A stretch of 64,000 nucleotides of DNA from Opisthocomus hoazin. Lineage: Eukaryota; Chordata; Aves; Opisthocomiformes; Opisthocomidae. The notes beneath the pieces were generated by a model, which was given only the letters and a program-made list of their open reading frames with translations, had not been told where the DNA came from and made no database searches. This document shows, piece after piece, positions 49,701 through 62,335 of this stretch (the first letter of the stretch is position 1; each line of letters begins with the position of its first letter). Made by a program: the position numbers and the translations under genes. The stretch is taken from positions 21,594,518 to 21,658,517 of the forward strand of contig NC_134414.1 in NCBI RefSeq assembly GCF_030867145.1, written 5' to 3'.

Positions 49701-52700
49701 TGGAGAGACTGAGTGAAAGATTAGGAAAAGTTTGAGGTAAGAGTCTGAAGTTAAAGCAAAGTGTTCAATTAGAACCGCAGCATCCAGACCCAATGATCAC
49801 CAGTATTGATGATGAGGAGGGAGTGTAGGAGAAACTGATGAAAAGGATGATGAGGCAGCTGTGGAGTCTCGCAGACCACTTGCACAGAGAGGGAATGCCT
49901 AACCTGACAAAGCCTGCTAGTGCGAAGTGGTCACAGCAACATATTTGGAATAACTTAGAACTGAGAGAATACTTTTGACGAGGTCATTGGTTTGTGTCAT
50001 GATGCTAAAATATTATTGACCTAGTTGTAGGAGGCTTCAGCTCCACTCTAGCTGATGATAAAACCAGAGTGACTTCTGGAACGGCAAAAGGGAAGAATTT
50101 TGATTTTTTTGCATGAGAATCAGACTGTGTGCATGCATGAAAGCACCCTGGAATTCGAAGGAGCATTGCAGAGCACTAGTACTGTGGCCTGAAGGGGCAC
50201 CCAAAAGGAGGAGTAGGTCTCAGTCACTGGCTTACAACCTTCAAATCTTCTATTGGATTTTTAATTCCCATTACTTAATGGCATATAATTCTCTATTATC
50301 ACTGCCACAGAATTATAAAATTCTCATTTAACAGAAAACAGTAAACATCGAATTTGTGTTCATGCCTGTATTCCACTACAGGAATAAAACAAACAGTAAA
50401 ATCCAGTACTTGTAATTGTACATGGGTCAGAAATTCTGAACTCAGACCTCTCTGGAAGCAGAGCTAGGCTTTAGAATGTGGAAGTTCCCCTCCTGCTGTC
50501 GTGTGTTGTTACAGTTGTTAGGAAGTAGAACTTCAGGCAGATGATTTGCACAACCAGGGTATGCAGAGAGGGAACAGATATTTTTCTACCAGTGAAAATG
50601 ATCCAACAAAATAGTCCTGAATACTGTCTAGCTCCTTGAGTTAAGGGTAAACACAGTTTATATACACTGACGTATTTGCAAACTGGCTGAGTAACTTTGT
50701 TAAATGGGGATCCACGTAAGCATAGACTTAATATCAATAATTTGTTAGTGACTTTATGAAATAAGATCTTGCTCCAGTGCAAAGTGATTATAAATTGGAG
50801 TCATTGTTAGTAACTATACTAGTGTATTATGTTCATGTGGTGATAACATAAACTATTGTTCAAAGTACAAGGCAACGGAGCCATTGAGGATTTTTCTTAT
50901 CTTTTGTCTGTTCTTCGGACCCCTGGATATTATTGCTATTTTCCACCCACTCCTCCTAAGTTGTCTTCCTGATAAAAAGATGCACCCTGTATTTCCAGTG
51001 GAACTGCATATGATTGTACTGTAATGCCGGATTTCTAGATGTTTTGAATATCTTTATTCAGTGTTCTTTGGGACAAACTGCTGGTAGGTTCTTTTTTGGT
51101 ACTTTTTATGTGTATCTGTGGGAAGTGTTTGTTTCTCTGTCACCATTACATGTAGAAGCCTTTGCAGAAGACTGATAACACCAGTTCATCTCATTAGATG
51201 TGGTATCCATTAAAACATTTGTGAATGATGTCACTTCAACAGCTGTAGATCTGCTATATGACAATCTACACATCCTTGTACGTAGCTATGCTATGGATAT
51301 TATAAGTGGCAACAAGGCAAAAACACACAGTGCTATCTTAGAAATTGCAGTGCAACTTTTTTGCTTTAATTAGAAGCTCTTGGAAGACCAAAATGACAAA
51401 TTACCGAATAAGTGCATAAATACTTGTAAAATTATTTAAAAACAAACTAGCATACGCCATTGGTTTTGAAGGATTGGTTTTCACTATCTAAGCAAAAGTT
51501 AGTTTTGTTTATTTTGAATCTCAGGAGAAGAAGGGAACTTATATGTCATCAGTTCTCATCTCCTCATACGTTGCAAAATCAGGCCTTGAGTCAGAAGAAA
51601 GGTCTCTAAAGGCATGTAAATGCACAGGTTCTGTGTCTACACTCTTCACTGAAAAACTGTTAATGTTGAATTCTATATGAGAAACTACTTTAATACTGAT
51701 ATCTTGATAGCTGTTGATAGGAGCCGTCTACATTTGGAGAATATCCAGTCTGTAAAGTACTTTCCCAACTTACTTTTAAAGGCTACATTATGATAGTACA
51801 ATGAAAGTCTCAAATCCTTACGGATTTTGTTCCTCTCTCGCCATAATCTGCTCTTCCTCCTTTTATTGTTTCTTTATTTACATGCTGCAGAGGTGAAATG
51901 ATGTGGTTAAGTGATCAGGGTAGTAAACTGTGAGCTTATGTTCAGATAACAGTCTGCTACTGCTGAAGAAAGTCATGAAGTAAATCCAAGACAGTTACTT
52001 TTCAGTAATTTTAAACCACTATTGGAGCAAAATTTACACCCTGTTAATGTTGATCCTAGACCACAGAATATGAAAGAAAATCAAGCTTCAAGGTTTCCAG
52101 GGCAGCTTCCATCTATCCAGTAAAATCTGAATCCAACACAGGAATGTCAGCTGAGACCATTGAGATACTTCAAAAGCAATACGCTGCGGATGCTTCTTGC
52201 ACATTTAAGCTGCTAAAGACAACGGAAATGGTGATAAATTTACAGCAAGGACCCTTCAAAATCTGCAGCTTACCGGTTCACAAGAGTTTTAACACTGTGA
52301 GTACAGCCTCCTCCTGGCAGCTGTAAGAACCTCAGAGGACTCGCTGGGCATCCTGGTGCCTCCACGCTCCCCTGCAGCACACTGCCCAGCTGTTGAAGGG
52401 TCAGGGAAATGTGCTGGACTTACGCACCCCACCATGGTGTTGGGAAGCAGGGTTTGAGACAAGGTCTGCTCGGAGCCATTTGCCTGAACGCTTCAGATAA
52501 ATGTCTTGCACAAAAAATCAGCATGTAGAGAGTTAATCTGATAGTTCATGATATGGTTAGTCTGTAATCCCTTTAAAAGATACAATTAACTATGCCCGTC
52601 ACGGGATTTATAAAGGCTTTTCTGTTTTTCTAAAAAGAGCATGTTTTTTAACACCTTATTTTTCACCACAGTTTTTGAAATTTGAATTGATCCTTACATC

Positions 52701-53540
52701 CTTTATGAATTACAGTAAGTATATCTCCAAGTTCTTTGGTTGGCAAAGCGTATTTTTCCAGTCCATACTGGCCAAGAACTGGCACAAAATCTGTTCATCC
52801 TATACAAGGATTTTTTAGGGCCTAAAACAAATGCAGTTACCTATTCTGACCTGTAGCCGTTGCCTTGTCTGCCTCACAACCTTGAGGACTGTGAACAGCT
52901 TTTAAAAATCTATCTGTGACACCAATCTGTCTTCCCTGTTGCATTCGCTGCCCATTGAACCCCTCCCTGGAGCCGCAGTAATTGGATTCGTTGCAGAAAG
53001 GCATCCACGAACAGGAAGTTTCTCGTTAATATGACTGCAAGGAATGGGGTGGAGTGATTAGAATGAAAATGCAAAATAGATGCTATCAGGAGCGAGGATC
53101 AAAGAGAAGGTGATGAATGGGCGGTTTTGGTTGTTATTGCTTTCAAAAGGTGACTGAAGGGAAACCAAAGCAAAACATGCACACAAAAACTGTTCTAAGT
53201 AAGTTAAAGCTATTGATCTGGATTCTCAGTCCACCAAGTTCACACATGCTGCACTGTTTAAAACAATGCCACATTAGGAAAAACTAAATCTTTTTCTTCT
53301 CCTCTAGGAGAAAATAAAAAGCAACTCACATGCCTCTTCCTTTTTCGTAAACTTAAACTGAAATCTCTCACTGTGTGTCCTGGGTTTTCTGCTCTGTTCT
53401 TTAGTTCCTTTTCAAGCACTTGTTTTTTAAGCAAGACCTGTCTTCTAGGTTAACTTTTAATCTCATTCAATAGCATAATATGCAATATATGCTGATATGT
53501 ATTATGCTAATTTTTATGGCACAACAAACAGTAGGCACAG
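43707..53540. other. Intergenic, about 9.8 kb
   Basis: Mostly AT-rich with no gene, RNA or clear mobile element. A GC-richer patch at about 49230-49450 has internal imperfect repeats of caggggtg/ccaggggtgcgg. Open frames up to about 115 codons show no family motif and no splice context I can support. Confidence 0.55.
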
Positions 53541-53544
53541 ATTT

Positions 53545-53590
53545 ACAATAAAACACAGTAACAATAAAACACAGTAACAATAATAAATGG
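53545..53590. repeat. 16-bp tandem repeat
   Basis: Two perfect copies of acaataaaacacagta (53545-53560, 53561-53576) plus a partial third. Confidence 0.9.
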
Positions 53591-54300
53591 TAGGAAGAAC
53601 AGAAGCTTTTTGTCACTCCAATTTTGAATTCATATGTGTTTTTCTCTGAACTCATCAATACTACCCCCAGCACAGAGGTAATGTCCAGCGAAGGGACACA
53701 TTCTTGCCATGGTGTGCTTCTGCGAACACTCAGCGTGATTACATGTCCTTCTTACAGTTCTGTTCATCCCTAGAAGGAGCTACCTGCTTGCCACATCTGA
53801 AGTATTGCAGAGTGAAACCTAAGCCTTGTGGACATTCTGTAAATGTAAAACTCCAGCGAGGACTGGATTTCATCTTTTTGCAGTATTTGAGTTGCTGTGT
53901 TTAAAGGGATGCAAGTGTTCTGGGTCTTCTTCTAAGAGAAGCTAAGCTACTCGGGTGTTCTTGCCTTTCTTTACCTTTCTGTGCAGTGAAGGTCCTACTA
54001 TTTCCTGATGTCACACGGCTGTTGAGGGGCCGGATGGTATGGAAAACCCAAACTGACTGGTATAGGTTGATGCGAATGAATTTTCTTCTGTGCCAGACAA
54101 GGAAAGCCAGAGCATAGAAGGCTTGCTTTGGACTTTACTGACTGACATGCAGTATAAATCTTCACAGACTTACAGTCTGGGTGGTAGAAAGCTGAGTACT
54201 GTTGCTATTAAAGCTTTACATGTAGCCATCCAGCTGGACGACATACACATATACAACATAATGGTATACAGCAATAGCACTGGGGCTTTTGTCGCTTTCA

Positions 54301-54360
54301 CTTTTAGTTGCTTTTACTTTTAGTTGCTTTTTCTTTTAGTTGCTTTTACTTCTAGTTGCT
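54301..54360. repeat. 16-bp tandem repeat
   Basis: About 3.75 copies of cttttagttgctttta with few substitutions. Confidence 0.93.
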
Positions 54361-54727
54361 CCTATTTATCCCCCACAGGATAATTTCTAACTAGATAGTG
54401 AATGTCTTAATAAGAATCCTAGAATAGAAACTGTCTCTTCATATCACTCAGATTTTATGGGTTGTAAAAATCAACTCGGAGCGCTTCTTTGGTACATAGA
54501 AAGTTGGGATGGTTGTTCCCCGTGTACATAATTTCACCTTTATTTACATTGAATTTTAATTGCTGTTTTATTGCTGAGACAGTTATCCTACAGCCTTCGC
54601 AGGAAATCCTTTGTCACATGAGGTAATGCACTGTTGGGAGGAGCAGGGCTGCTCTGCAAAGAGAGGAGAGCCGGGAGTGCCGGCTGGCAGCGAGGCAGGC
54701 AGGGACAGGCACGGTCCCACGGTACCT

Positions 54728-54912
54728 GAGCAGGGCGAGCAGAGCAGGCCCCGTGGTGGTCACCTAGCTCAGCCACATGCCAGTGATTGCCAGACACATA
54801 AGTCTGTGGTGATCCAAGCTCCAGGGTCAAGCCAGGGAGTCAACTTCGTGTATCACGGTCTGTGTCCAGACCAGTGTGGTGCATGGCCAGGCATGGGCAT
54901 ACTTGCAACATA
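54728..54912 (+). repeat. Dispersed GGTCA-type repeat (locus B)
   Basis: Reads aagtctgtggtgatccaagc, then ccagggtcaagccagggagt, and later gcatggccaggcatgg and aacatagctcaaagacc. The same phrases occur in the same order at about 59500-59765, so the two are copies of one repeat. I cannot name the family. Confidence 0.55.
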
Positions 54913-56230
54913 GCTCAAAGACCACTGCTAAGGCTTTGCCTCCTCACTCCTAACTCCATTTTCAGATCACTTCTGAATATGTTGAAAATCATGGACCAGA
55001 AAAGACCCTACAGATTGCCAGCAGTGCTTTCCCTTTACTCTTCAAAATATTTATTTGTGCAAGAAGTACTTATAAACATAGTTTAAATATTTTTCAGGCA
55101 TATTTGATTTGTTCTCTTTGTGAGCAGAATGGGAGATTGCCAAGTAACATCTGCATAGATGAGTGCCAACAGTTGCATGGTTATCTGCATCCCCTCTGGA
55201 AACCATGAACCTGAGCTCTGCGGTAGGAACTTTATGCTGCCAAAGTCTGCTGAGCGGCAGAGCCTGTCAGCTTAGACTGAGCGGCTGCGGCTGTCAGGCT
55301 CCTGAATTTGGCAGGAACCAATCTTCTGTAGAGCTGTGTAGAGTTCTTCATGGGTTTTTTGTCTGTTTGTTGTTATGAGTTGTTAAACCTGTATAATTTA
55401 AATCTAAAGTAGAGATGCTAATTTCATTAAAGAATAGCGAACATTCTGTGAACCGGATCAAAAAAAATAGCCGCTGGAAGATTTGTTAGACTTTAACTTT
55501 GCCCATAAATCAACCACATCTGCTGAAACAACCTGTTTCCTGAGTGTTATTGTTGATGCTAAAATGATTTAAAGGATTGCTAACTGAAGTGAAACTGGAA
55601 CACTAACCTGCTGAGAGGCTCAGCGAAGCTTTTTAGGTCCATGTTTTCACATGCCTCTTATTGAGTCTTTACATTTGAACACTGAACTCTTTGGGGAGGG
55701 ATGTGGGACAGTCAGTTCCTGCTTGTAGGCACTTAAATGTCATGCCTACATGTCATGCTTCCATTACAGTGAGTGGAGATCAAGTCAATACAGCTAATGG
55801 ACTCTAAAGGGGGATTCAGATGACTAAATAAGATGTCCCTTTCAAAATGAGCCAAATAGCTCTACAGTTTCCAGCAGGATTAAACATACGCTTCTAGTGC
55901 CCTAGGGTATAGAACCATCTGCACAAGGCTGGCAGATATGACATGGGGCATATGTCCTTGTGGAGAGGCAGCTGAGGCTCAGGCAGGATGCCTTACAGCA
56001 TCTGAGGTGGCAACAGAGCAACTGAACCTAGACGCTCCATTTAGATCCCTATGTGTATTTATCTACAGTCTGGAACTGAATCCCACCCCTGGGATTTGAT
56101 ATTGTTAAGAAATGCTAAATCACGTTGGTTTGTCTAACAAAAGCATCCAGAACCTCCCATTAAAAATGTTGTTTTTCTTAACGATGTTTCTGGTTTTGCT
56201 TTATCCTGTGTTCTTACAACCAGCAGTAGT
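54913..56230. other. Intergenic, no feature seen
   Basis: Unique-looking DNA with short open frames only. Confidence 0.55.
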
Positions 56231-56264
56231 ACAGAAATGTTAGTTAGATTCAGATCTATCCAAC

Positions 56265-56455
56265 TATTCAGGCACATGGTTGTACTCCACCCATCGTGAA
56301 CTGTAGACGAATCTGCACAGCTTCATCACCATACTGCTCCCCTGAAAGAAAATCTTGTACCCTTTCCTTGCATTAGCGACTGTGTAGATGAGGGGATTTA
56401 TTGCAGCAGCTTTTCTGTCTCTGTATTTTAGATTGCTGCGATCATTCTGGTTTTA
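56265..56455 (-). pseudogene. Possible 7-TM receptor remnant (TM7/NPxxY region)
   Basis: On the minus strand a frame reads RKAAAINPLIYTVANARKG and continues YKIFFQ to a stop after about 30 more residues. The small-residue run before NPLIY and the basic-aromatic segment after it look like the end of TM7 and helix 8 of a class A GPCR. Upstream there is an in-frame stop and I found no other transmembrane segment, so at most it is a fragment. A chance match is quite possible. Confidence 0.3.
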
Positions 56456-58110
56456 GCTACTCATACTATCGTGACAGTACCCTTTTCACCTGAGTCTTGA
56501 CAACACCTGCTACTTGAGAAATCCTGTACAACTGAAACAATAAAGCATGAAGATAAATTTATTTTTTATGTGACTTTGCAATTATACAGAGGATGAACCT
56601 GGTTTGACCACCTTACAGTTCATGCAGCTGTTATCCGTACGGGCCCACGCTGGATTCCTACCAGAGCACAAGTACAGGGATTGTCCGTAGGAATGGTTGA
56701 GTAGTATGGACATGGGCATGGGTCCCACATCACTTCTGTCAGCGTAAACAGGTACTACCAAGGCAGTTTATTTCTGATTTCTTTTTGCCTTCCCACATTG
56801 CTTTTCTGTGACTGAGTCCCAGACCATGTCTCTTCTCTAAAACTGGTCTCATGATCCATTGCTATCAAATATGGTCTAATGAGTACAAACATTTAAACCA
56901 AATTTCATTTCTACAGCCAGAAATATGCAGATAGATAGGGCAGGCTGGGTGGATTACACTTCACAGCCACACAAAGAGGTGTTATTATATCATTATAATT
57001 AGGAGAGAAATGTGCACCTCAGAGTTGAGCAATGCACCTAGTGAATAAACTATAGAATCAAAATAATACACTATGACTCTTTCTCCAAATGCAAGAATAA
57101 TCAAGCATATAAAAACAAGGCTAATAAGGCATAAGTGCCTGCTGCGTAAAGGTGCAGTGCCATTTTTTACATATCTGACAAACTAAATTTATTGTACTAT
57201 GCTAATGGGCCAAGAAAAAACAGTACATTAACTGTCTCCTGAAATGACTCTGAAATACAAAGAGACTAAGAACTGTGCTAAATGCAAGTTCTTTATTCCA
57301 TAAAGTTCTTTTATAATTAAAGGACAGCATTTAAGTGTGTCATTTTTATATTCAGCCTCAGCAGCACCATGGTGTTTACCATTCCGTTTCGGAAATGGCG
57401 TTCTTCCAAAGCGTGTGATCATCTGAAAGAATGATCACCTTTCGTGAAATCACCTTTCGTAATGTGATTTGTCAACTCTGTGCCTGAGTCAGGAAATCAG
57501 CTCAGTTTGCGAAAGAACTGTCGAGCACGTTCAAAATTAACGGCATATTTACGGAGTTCCCTGGACTGGAATAACAGCCCATGCCCTGGGACTGCACCCA
57601 GATCCCAGCCATCACAAAAAGGCAGGCTTGATTACTTAGTGATTCTTTTGAGTGTGTATCTGTTATTATCAGAGTTTATTAGTCATTTTTATTTCTACAG
57701 GTCTGCTACGGCCTCTAGTGGCTTACATATACGTGATCATCATCGTGGTCCTGGCACCAGAAGTGCTGAGAAGTGCGAAGTGCTACAGGGCAAACTGTAA
57801 GCAGAGGTGAAGCGAGAGGGCCTGCAGAGCCTGGGTGTGTTTGACAGTCCTGCCAGGGTAAACAAGTTTCAGCAAACCCCATCACATATTTCTTGCAAGA
57901 TTTGTCATGCTTATAATTTTCAACACAAACACCGTTGTTGGCTTAAAGGAAAAATGTTTCAATTTTGTATTTGTTATAACCTCAATTCCGCATCTTTACG
58001 AAAAAAACAAACTGCATATCATAACATTTTGAAGAATAGTTTTATTTAAAGACTGAAAGCACGACACAGTAATTTATTAATTTTTAAAATTACTTTCTAT
58101 TTTATAGGTG
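56456..58110. other. Intergenic, no clear feature
   Basis: AT-rich. A small direct repeat, tcacctttcgt, occurs twice at about 57435-57460. No supported gene. Confidence 0.5.
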
Positions 58111-58650
58111 TTATCTGACAATCTGAGTGAAAGCTTTTTCTGTGACTATGGAAGTGTTTTCTCTGGCCAGGGCTTTCATCACAGCTTTCCCAACGTTCAG
58201 GAGGGCTTTCACTGGCAAAAAGCTCATTTTGAGGGCCCTGCAGACAAAATCAGGAATATTAGAATCACCACAACAGTCCCCTAGACAACAAAAAGTCCTT
58301 TGCCATTCCAGAAGAAATGTGTTTATGCCATCTTATCAGAGAGCTCTTCAGCTTTCTTCATAAAGCATTCTGTTGTATCATGCAATATCATCCAATGCTT
58401 CCTGACCAACAGCATCCATATTCTCTGGCGTTTTTAAAGGCTTGACAAGCTGGTTTTCCTTCCGATTTTGAAGAAACATCATCAATTTTTCTCCAATTTG
58501 GAAACTTTTTGAAGCACACTTTTAAGAACTGAGGGCTGCTGCCATAGTGGTGGCTAGTAAACTGTCCACGGCCACAGAGAATGAGTGAAGGACTGGGTTG
58601 AAGAGGGACATGTTTCTCTCCGTTAAGACATCATTTGTCCTCTGGCAGGC
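58111..58650 (-). pseudogene. Decayed protein-coding block, unidentified
   Basis: Three consecutive minus-strand segments read like one protein broken by frameshifts and stops. Segment 1 (about 58644-58378) includes NMSLFNPVLHSFSVAVDSLL, one internal stop, then GEKLMMFLQNRKENQLVK. Segment 2 (about 58392-58323) reads TTECFMKKAEELSDKMA. Segment 3 (58329-58111) reads INTFLLEWQRTFCCLGDCCG, then ALKMSFLPVKALLNVGKAV, to a stop. Composition is coding-like and helix-rich. I see no poly(A) tail to prove a retrocopy, and I do not recognise the parent gene. Confidence 0.45.
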
Positions 58651-59334
58651 TCAGGCTTGAAAAAAAAGCAGCTACTTTCTAATATGATTTTATATATGAT
58701 AGTTGGCTTTTTCAAAATATAAAACCATTTACTGATGTGGACAGAAAAGAATTCCAAAATTTACTGCGGTAGGCACATTTAAATCCAGATACCTGCAAGA
58801 AATCTTTCAGAATTAACTCTATGTTGCCTATGTATGTGTATATTGCCAAAGTTGCAATTGGTAGTTTATTCCAAGAGTTTTTAAGCTGGACTATGCATTC
58901 ATGTTTAGAGTAATAGTATGACTACTTTTTTCCAGAGAATACATTTTGGAGTGTCTACATAAAACCAAATTCCTGTAATTTATATACATTGTGAAGGAGT
59001 TTTCACAGGAAGAGTCCATAATGTCATCTGCAAAATTGTATTTGTTTTATTATTGGGAAACAGAAGCTCATTAGGGCATGGCACGAGTGCAGGGAGTGAT
59101 GCATGTGCAGCAAGTCAAGACCTTAAGAACAACTACAAAATGCAAGAAAGATAAGAATGGGGAATTGGCAGGATTTGGGTGTAGGGCCAACTGTACTAAG
59201 TCCATGCTGTGAAGAAAGCCCCACAACACAGACAAGGAGCAAGAGCAATATACAACTAAACTTGGCCCTGAGGTTTTGTCGAGAGAGAATATAAAGGATA
59301 CCAAAGATCATGCATCATCATCGCCGTTCAGGAT
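58651..59334. other. Intergenic, no feature seen
   Basis: AT-rich, no supported gene or repeat. Confidence 0.5.
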
Positions 59335-59800
59335 GAACCCAGAAGTGATGTAGGCTTGACTGCCAGGGCATGGTGAGGGCTGACTGCTGCCTAAGGGCCA
59401 GGAGCTAAGTGTGTTAATAAGGTCCCTGTGTGAGGGAGCAGGGTGTCCTCAGCAATGGCAGCTGGGCCCAGTCAAAGGTCCAGCTCATCAGACAAGTCTG
59501 TGGCTATGAGCCAGGTCCAAGGTCAAGCTGGGAAATCAATTCCTTGGTCAGGGTCAGGATCAGGATCAGGTCTGGCAGCCATGACCAGGGTCAGACACAG
59601 CTGGTGATGACCAGGCAGGTCCACAGTGACAAAGCAGGTCCCAGGTCAAGCCAGCAAGTCACTCTGCAGCTCAGAGTCCCAGTCGGTGGAGTCTATGGCC
59701 AAGGACAGGCATGGCTGTGGCTGAGCTGGAGACCAACATGACTCGTGACATAGCTCAGGCAGGGCCTGAAGCCCCAGGGTGGAGCTGAAATGAGACTCCT
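59335..59800 (+). repeat. GGTCA-rich repeat (locus C)
   Basis: Irregular repetition of ccaaggtcaagc, tggtcagggtcaggatcagg, accagggtcagacac and cccaggtcaagccagcaagt, ending in tgacatagctcaggcagg. It shares ordered phrases with locus B and, in reverse, with locus A. The unit contains (A/G)GGTCA, the half-site sequence of nuclear receptors. Confidence 0.6.
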
Positions 59801-61500
59801 TGGCTGGGGCGTAGGGGAAGGCCTGTGGTGAGGCAGCTGAGGTCTATGAGTGCCCACAGGGCCCTGACCTTGATGCTTGGTGCCCCTTGTCCTCCTTGGC
59901 ACCATAAATCACCCTGCCCAGACACACACGTGTTTGTGCTTATGAGTAGGAAAGCCTGCGTATGCGTGAGAGTGAACGCCGTGCGAGAATGGCGGGTAGT
60001 GAAATTGGTCTTGTTTAAAATAAAAAAATTGCCACCTTCTTCTCTGCGGTCTTGTATGGAGCCTTGTTACATTTCTTGCTACAGCCATACTCCTCTCCTT
60101 CATTTCCCCAAACTGCAAGTAAACAACAGTGCTTGAACCATTTATTTGTCAGCTTGTAAAAGCAAATTGTTCTTCTCTGTCTCTCTCTCGTTATTACTTG
60201 GAGGGTTCTCCGGTTAAATCATATTTAACAGGGCAGGATTTGTTCCTGTATCAAAGCGAAGCTCTCACAACGGACTGGCTGCTCCCCAGGCAAGCCCCTG
60301 GGGGTGAGGGGACAGCAGGGGACACTGGGGGTGGCTCTTGCCTGTGGCAGGCTCCCAGGCCTCTGGCGTGGGGCCGAGAGGCTCTCCAGTGTTTCACCTT
60401 CCATACGCAGCACAGGCCACTTCTGACTCTCTGGTTTTCCTTTCCTGGTATATGGACCTTTTGGTTAATGAACAAATAAATCATTATAAAGTGCTGGAAG
60501 CATATAGGCATAATTAACAGTGCTTGATTGATAGCAGCAAAAAAAGTTGTTTTAGAAACAGAATGGCAAGGTATTTTTTTCCATATAACTTTTTTTCATT
60601 GAGGATTTATGTCCGTAGTGACTCACAGCCCATTGCTGCGGTTCTGCAGTGAGAGGGACGAGCCTGTAGGCAAAGCGGAGCCCAGGGGAGCAGAGACAGC
60701 GTGTTCAAACACAACACTTCTACCTCTGCATTTACTTACAAAAAGGTTAAACTTACTCCAGCGCTGCAACAGCAGAAATTCTACACAGGAGGGGTTTTGT
60801 CTGCTTGTTTTTCTATTACAGGCAGGCAGACAGAAGAGTTTCAAGAGGCAGCTGAGCCCTGCAACAGTCTGATGATGTTAGATTGGGACATTCTTTTGTA
60901 TCTCAAGTTAATGTGTTGTAATGGTGGGACAGATGTGCCACCCCCTAGAAGCGCATCCTTCGAGCTGGAACAGCACCTCCTGCAAACAGTTTTTCACCAG
61001 GTACTTCTAAAAAAACCATTTTTGTTTTGAGAACAAAAACTTCAGTATCCTTCCACATTCATCCTAACAGCAAATAAGCCCTTGGAGAAAACCATTGCGT
61101 TCAGAGCTGTACCTGGGAGGAGAGATCCCACAGGGCCATATTTAATGGAGATTTTTCCAGCCCTTCCTCAAATTAGGAACTTAACGTATTTTAAAGTGAA
61201 AACAAACATTTCTCTGATCACAGGTTTCCTGTGAGATCAGGAAGGAGGGAAAACGCCTTCAGTGATACACTCAACACATGTATGGCAGCAGTGGAGCTGA
61301 GATACACTCCCTTGTCCCTTGGCTTTCTGGAATTCCAAACCCTCGTCAGGGACGGTCATTATTTGGGCAGTCTTTCACTGCTCCCCTCATCAATGTCTTC
61401 ACTTCCTTCTTATGGCACGACATAAATATGTTTGTCATTTTCTCTTCCTGGCGTGGTACAGTAGCAGCCTGCTTCTGTTTTTAATTCTCTGTGCTGATGA
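59801..61500. other. Upstream flank of DDX10
   Basis: Mixed composition with no supported gene. Frames of about 100-116 codons at 59.8-61.0 kb lack motifs. Confidence 0.5.
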
Positions 61501-61770
61501 GGTGCTAAAGCTGACTCAGCGAATTGCTCCTGACCATCAGATGACCGCAGAGCGACGCAGACCTTCCCTTCCCGCAGGGACGGGTCACGACCGGTGCGCG
61601 GGAAGATAGCACGGCATAGATTTGCAGGTTGATTCTCGTGACTTTGAGAGAGACGTGTTTCTCGCAGCGACCGCGCCAACACCACCCGGCGTAACCCAGC
61701 TCTGCCCGGCTGCGGTTTTCCCGGCAACGCTCTGCCAGCCCTCGGCACCCGTCACGGCTCCGAGCCCAGG

Positions 61771-61818
61771 CCGTTGGCTGCAACCACGTCACGAAGGGTC
61801 AGAACGCGCAGCCAACGG
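61771..61818. promoter_or_regulatory. Inverted CCAAT pair flanking a CRE-like site
   Basis: Perfect 11-bp inverted repeat: ccgttggctgc at 61771-61781 and gcagccaacgg at 61808-61818, 26 bp apart. Each arm holds a GCCAAC box, a CCAAT-like NF-Y-type sequence. The spacer contains cacgtcacg, CRE-like. It lies about 660 bp upstream of the DDX10 start codon. Confidence 0.5.
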
Positions 61819-62200
61819 GGCTCGCACCCAGCGCCTGCCACACGAGGCCCACCCTATGTCTTTTGATTGCTTGTTTTTCCCCAAATTTATGTTTTTGCCC
61901 GTAATGGGTTAGCAAATAAAGCACCAACAGCCTTGTCACAGAACTCTTCCCCTCGCCCCCGCAACACCGCGTTGCAGAGGACAAAGTTTATGACAGGACT
62001 AAGCACACAGCCCTTTCCTAGCAGGACTTTATGTTTGCGTTCAGGGTTTTTTTTTCCCTCTCTTTTTTTTTTTTTTTCTTTCTAGTCTATATCACTGAGC
62101 ACATCTGTGCATCCTGCGCCAAGAGCTCATTTTCTTCGCAGTTTTTCAAGTCTTGGGCAACCTCCCGACCTTCCCAAGGGCCGGGAACGCCCCTGGCGCC

Positions 62201-62335
62201 CGAGCCGAGCCGAGCCGAGCCGAGCCGAGCCGAGCCGAGCGAAGCCGAGCCGAGCCGAGCCGAGCCGAGCCGAGCCGAGCCGAGCCGAGCCGAGCCGAGC
62301 CGAGCCGAGCCGAGCCGAGCCGAGCCGAGCCGAGC
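62201..62335. repeat. (CGAGC)27 pentanucleotide array
   Basis: Twenty-seven tandem CGAGC units with one variant unit (gaagc at 62241-62245), ending 144 bp before the DDX10 start codon and continuing into CGCCC-type pentamers (62336-62390). No register on either strand contains a stop, which produces artificial open frames of up to about 300 codons. Confidence 0.98.
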
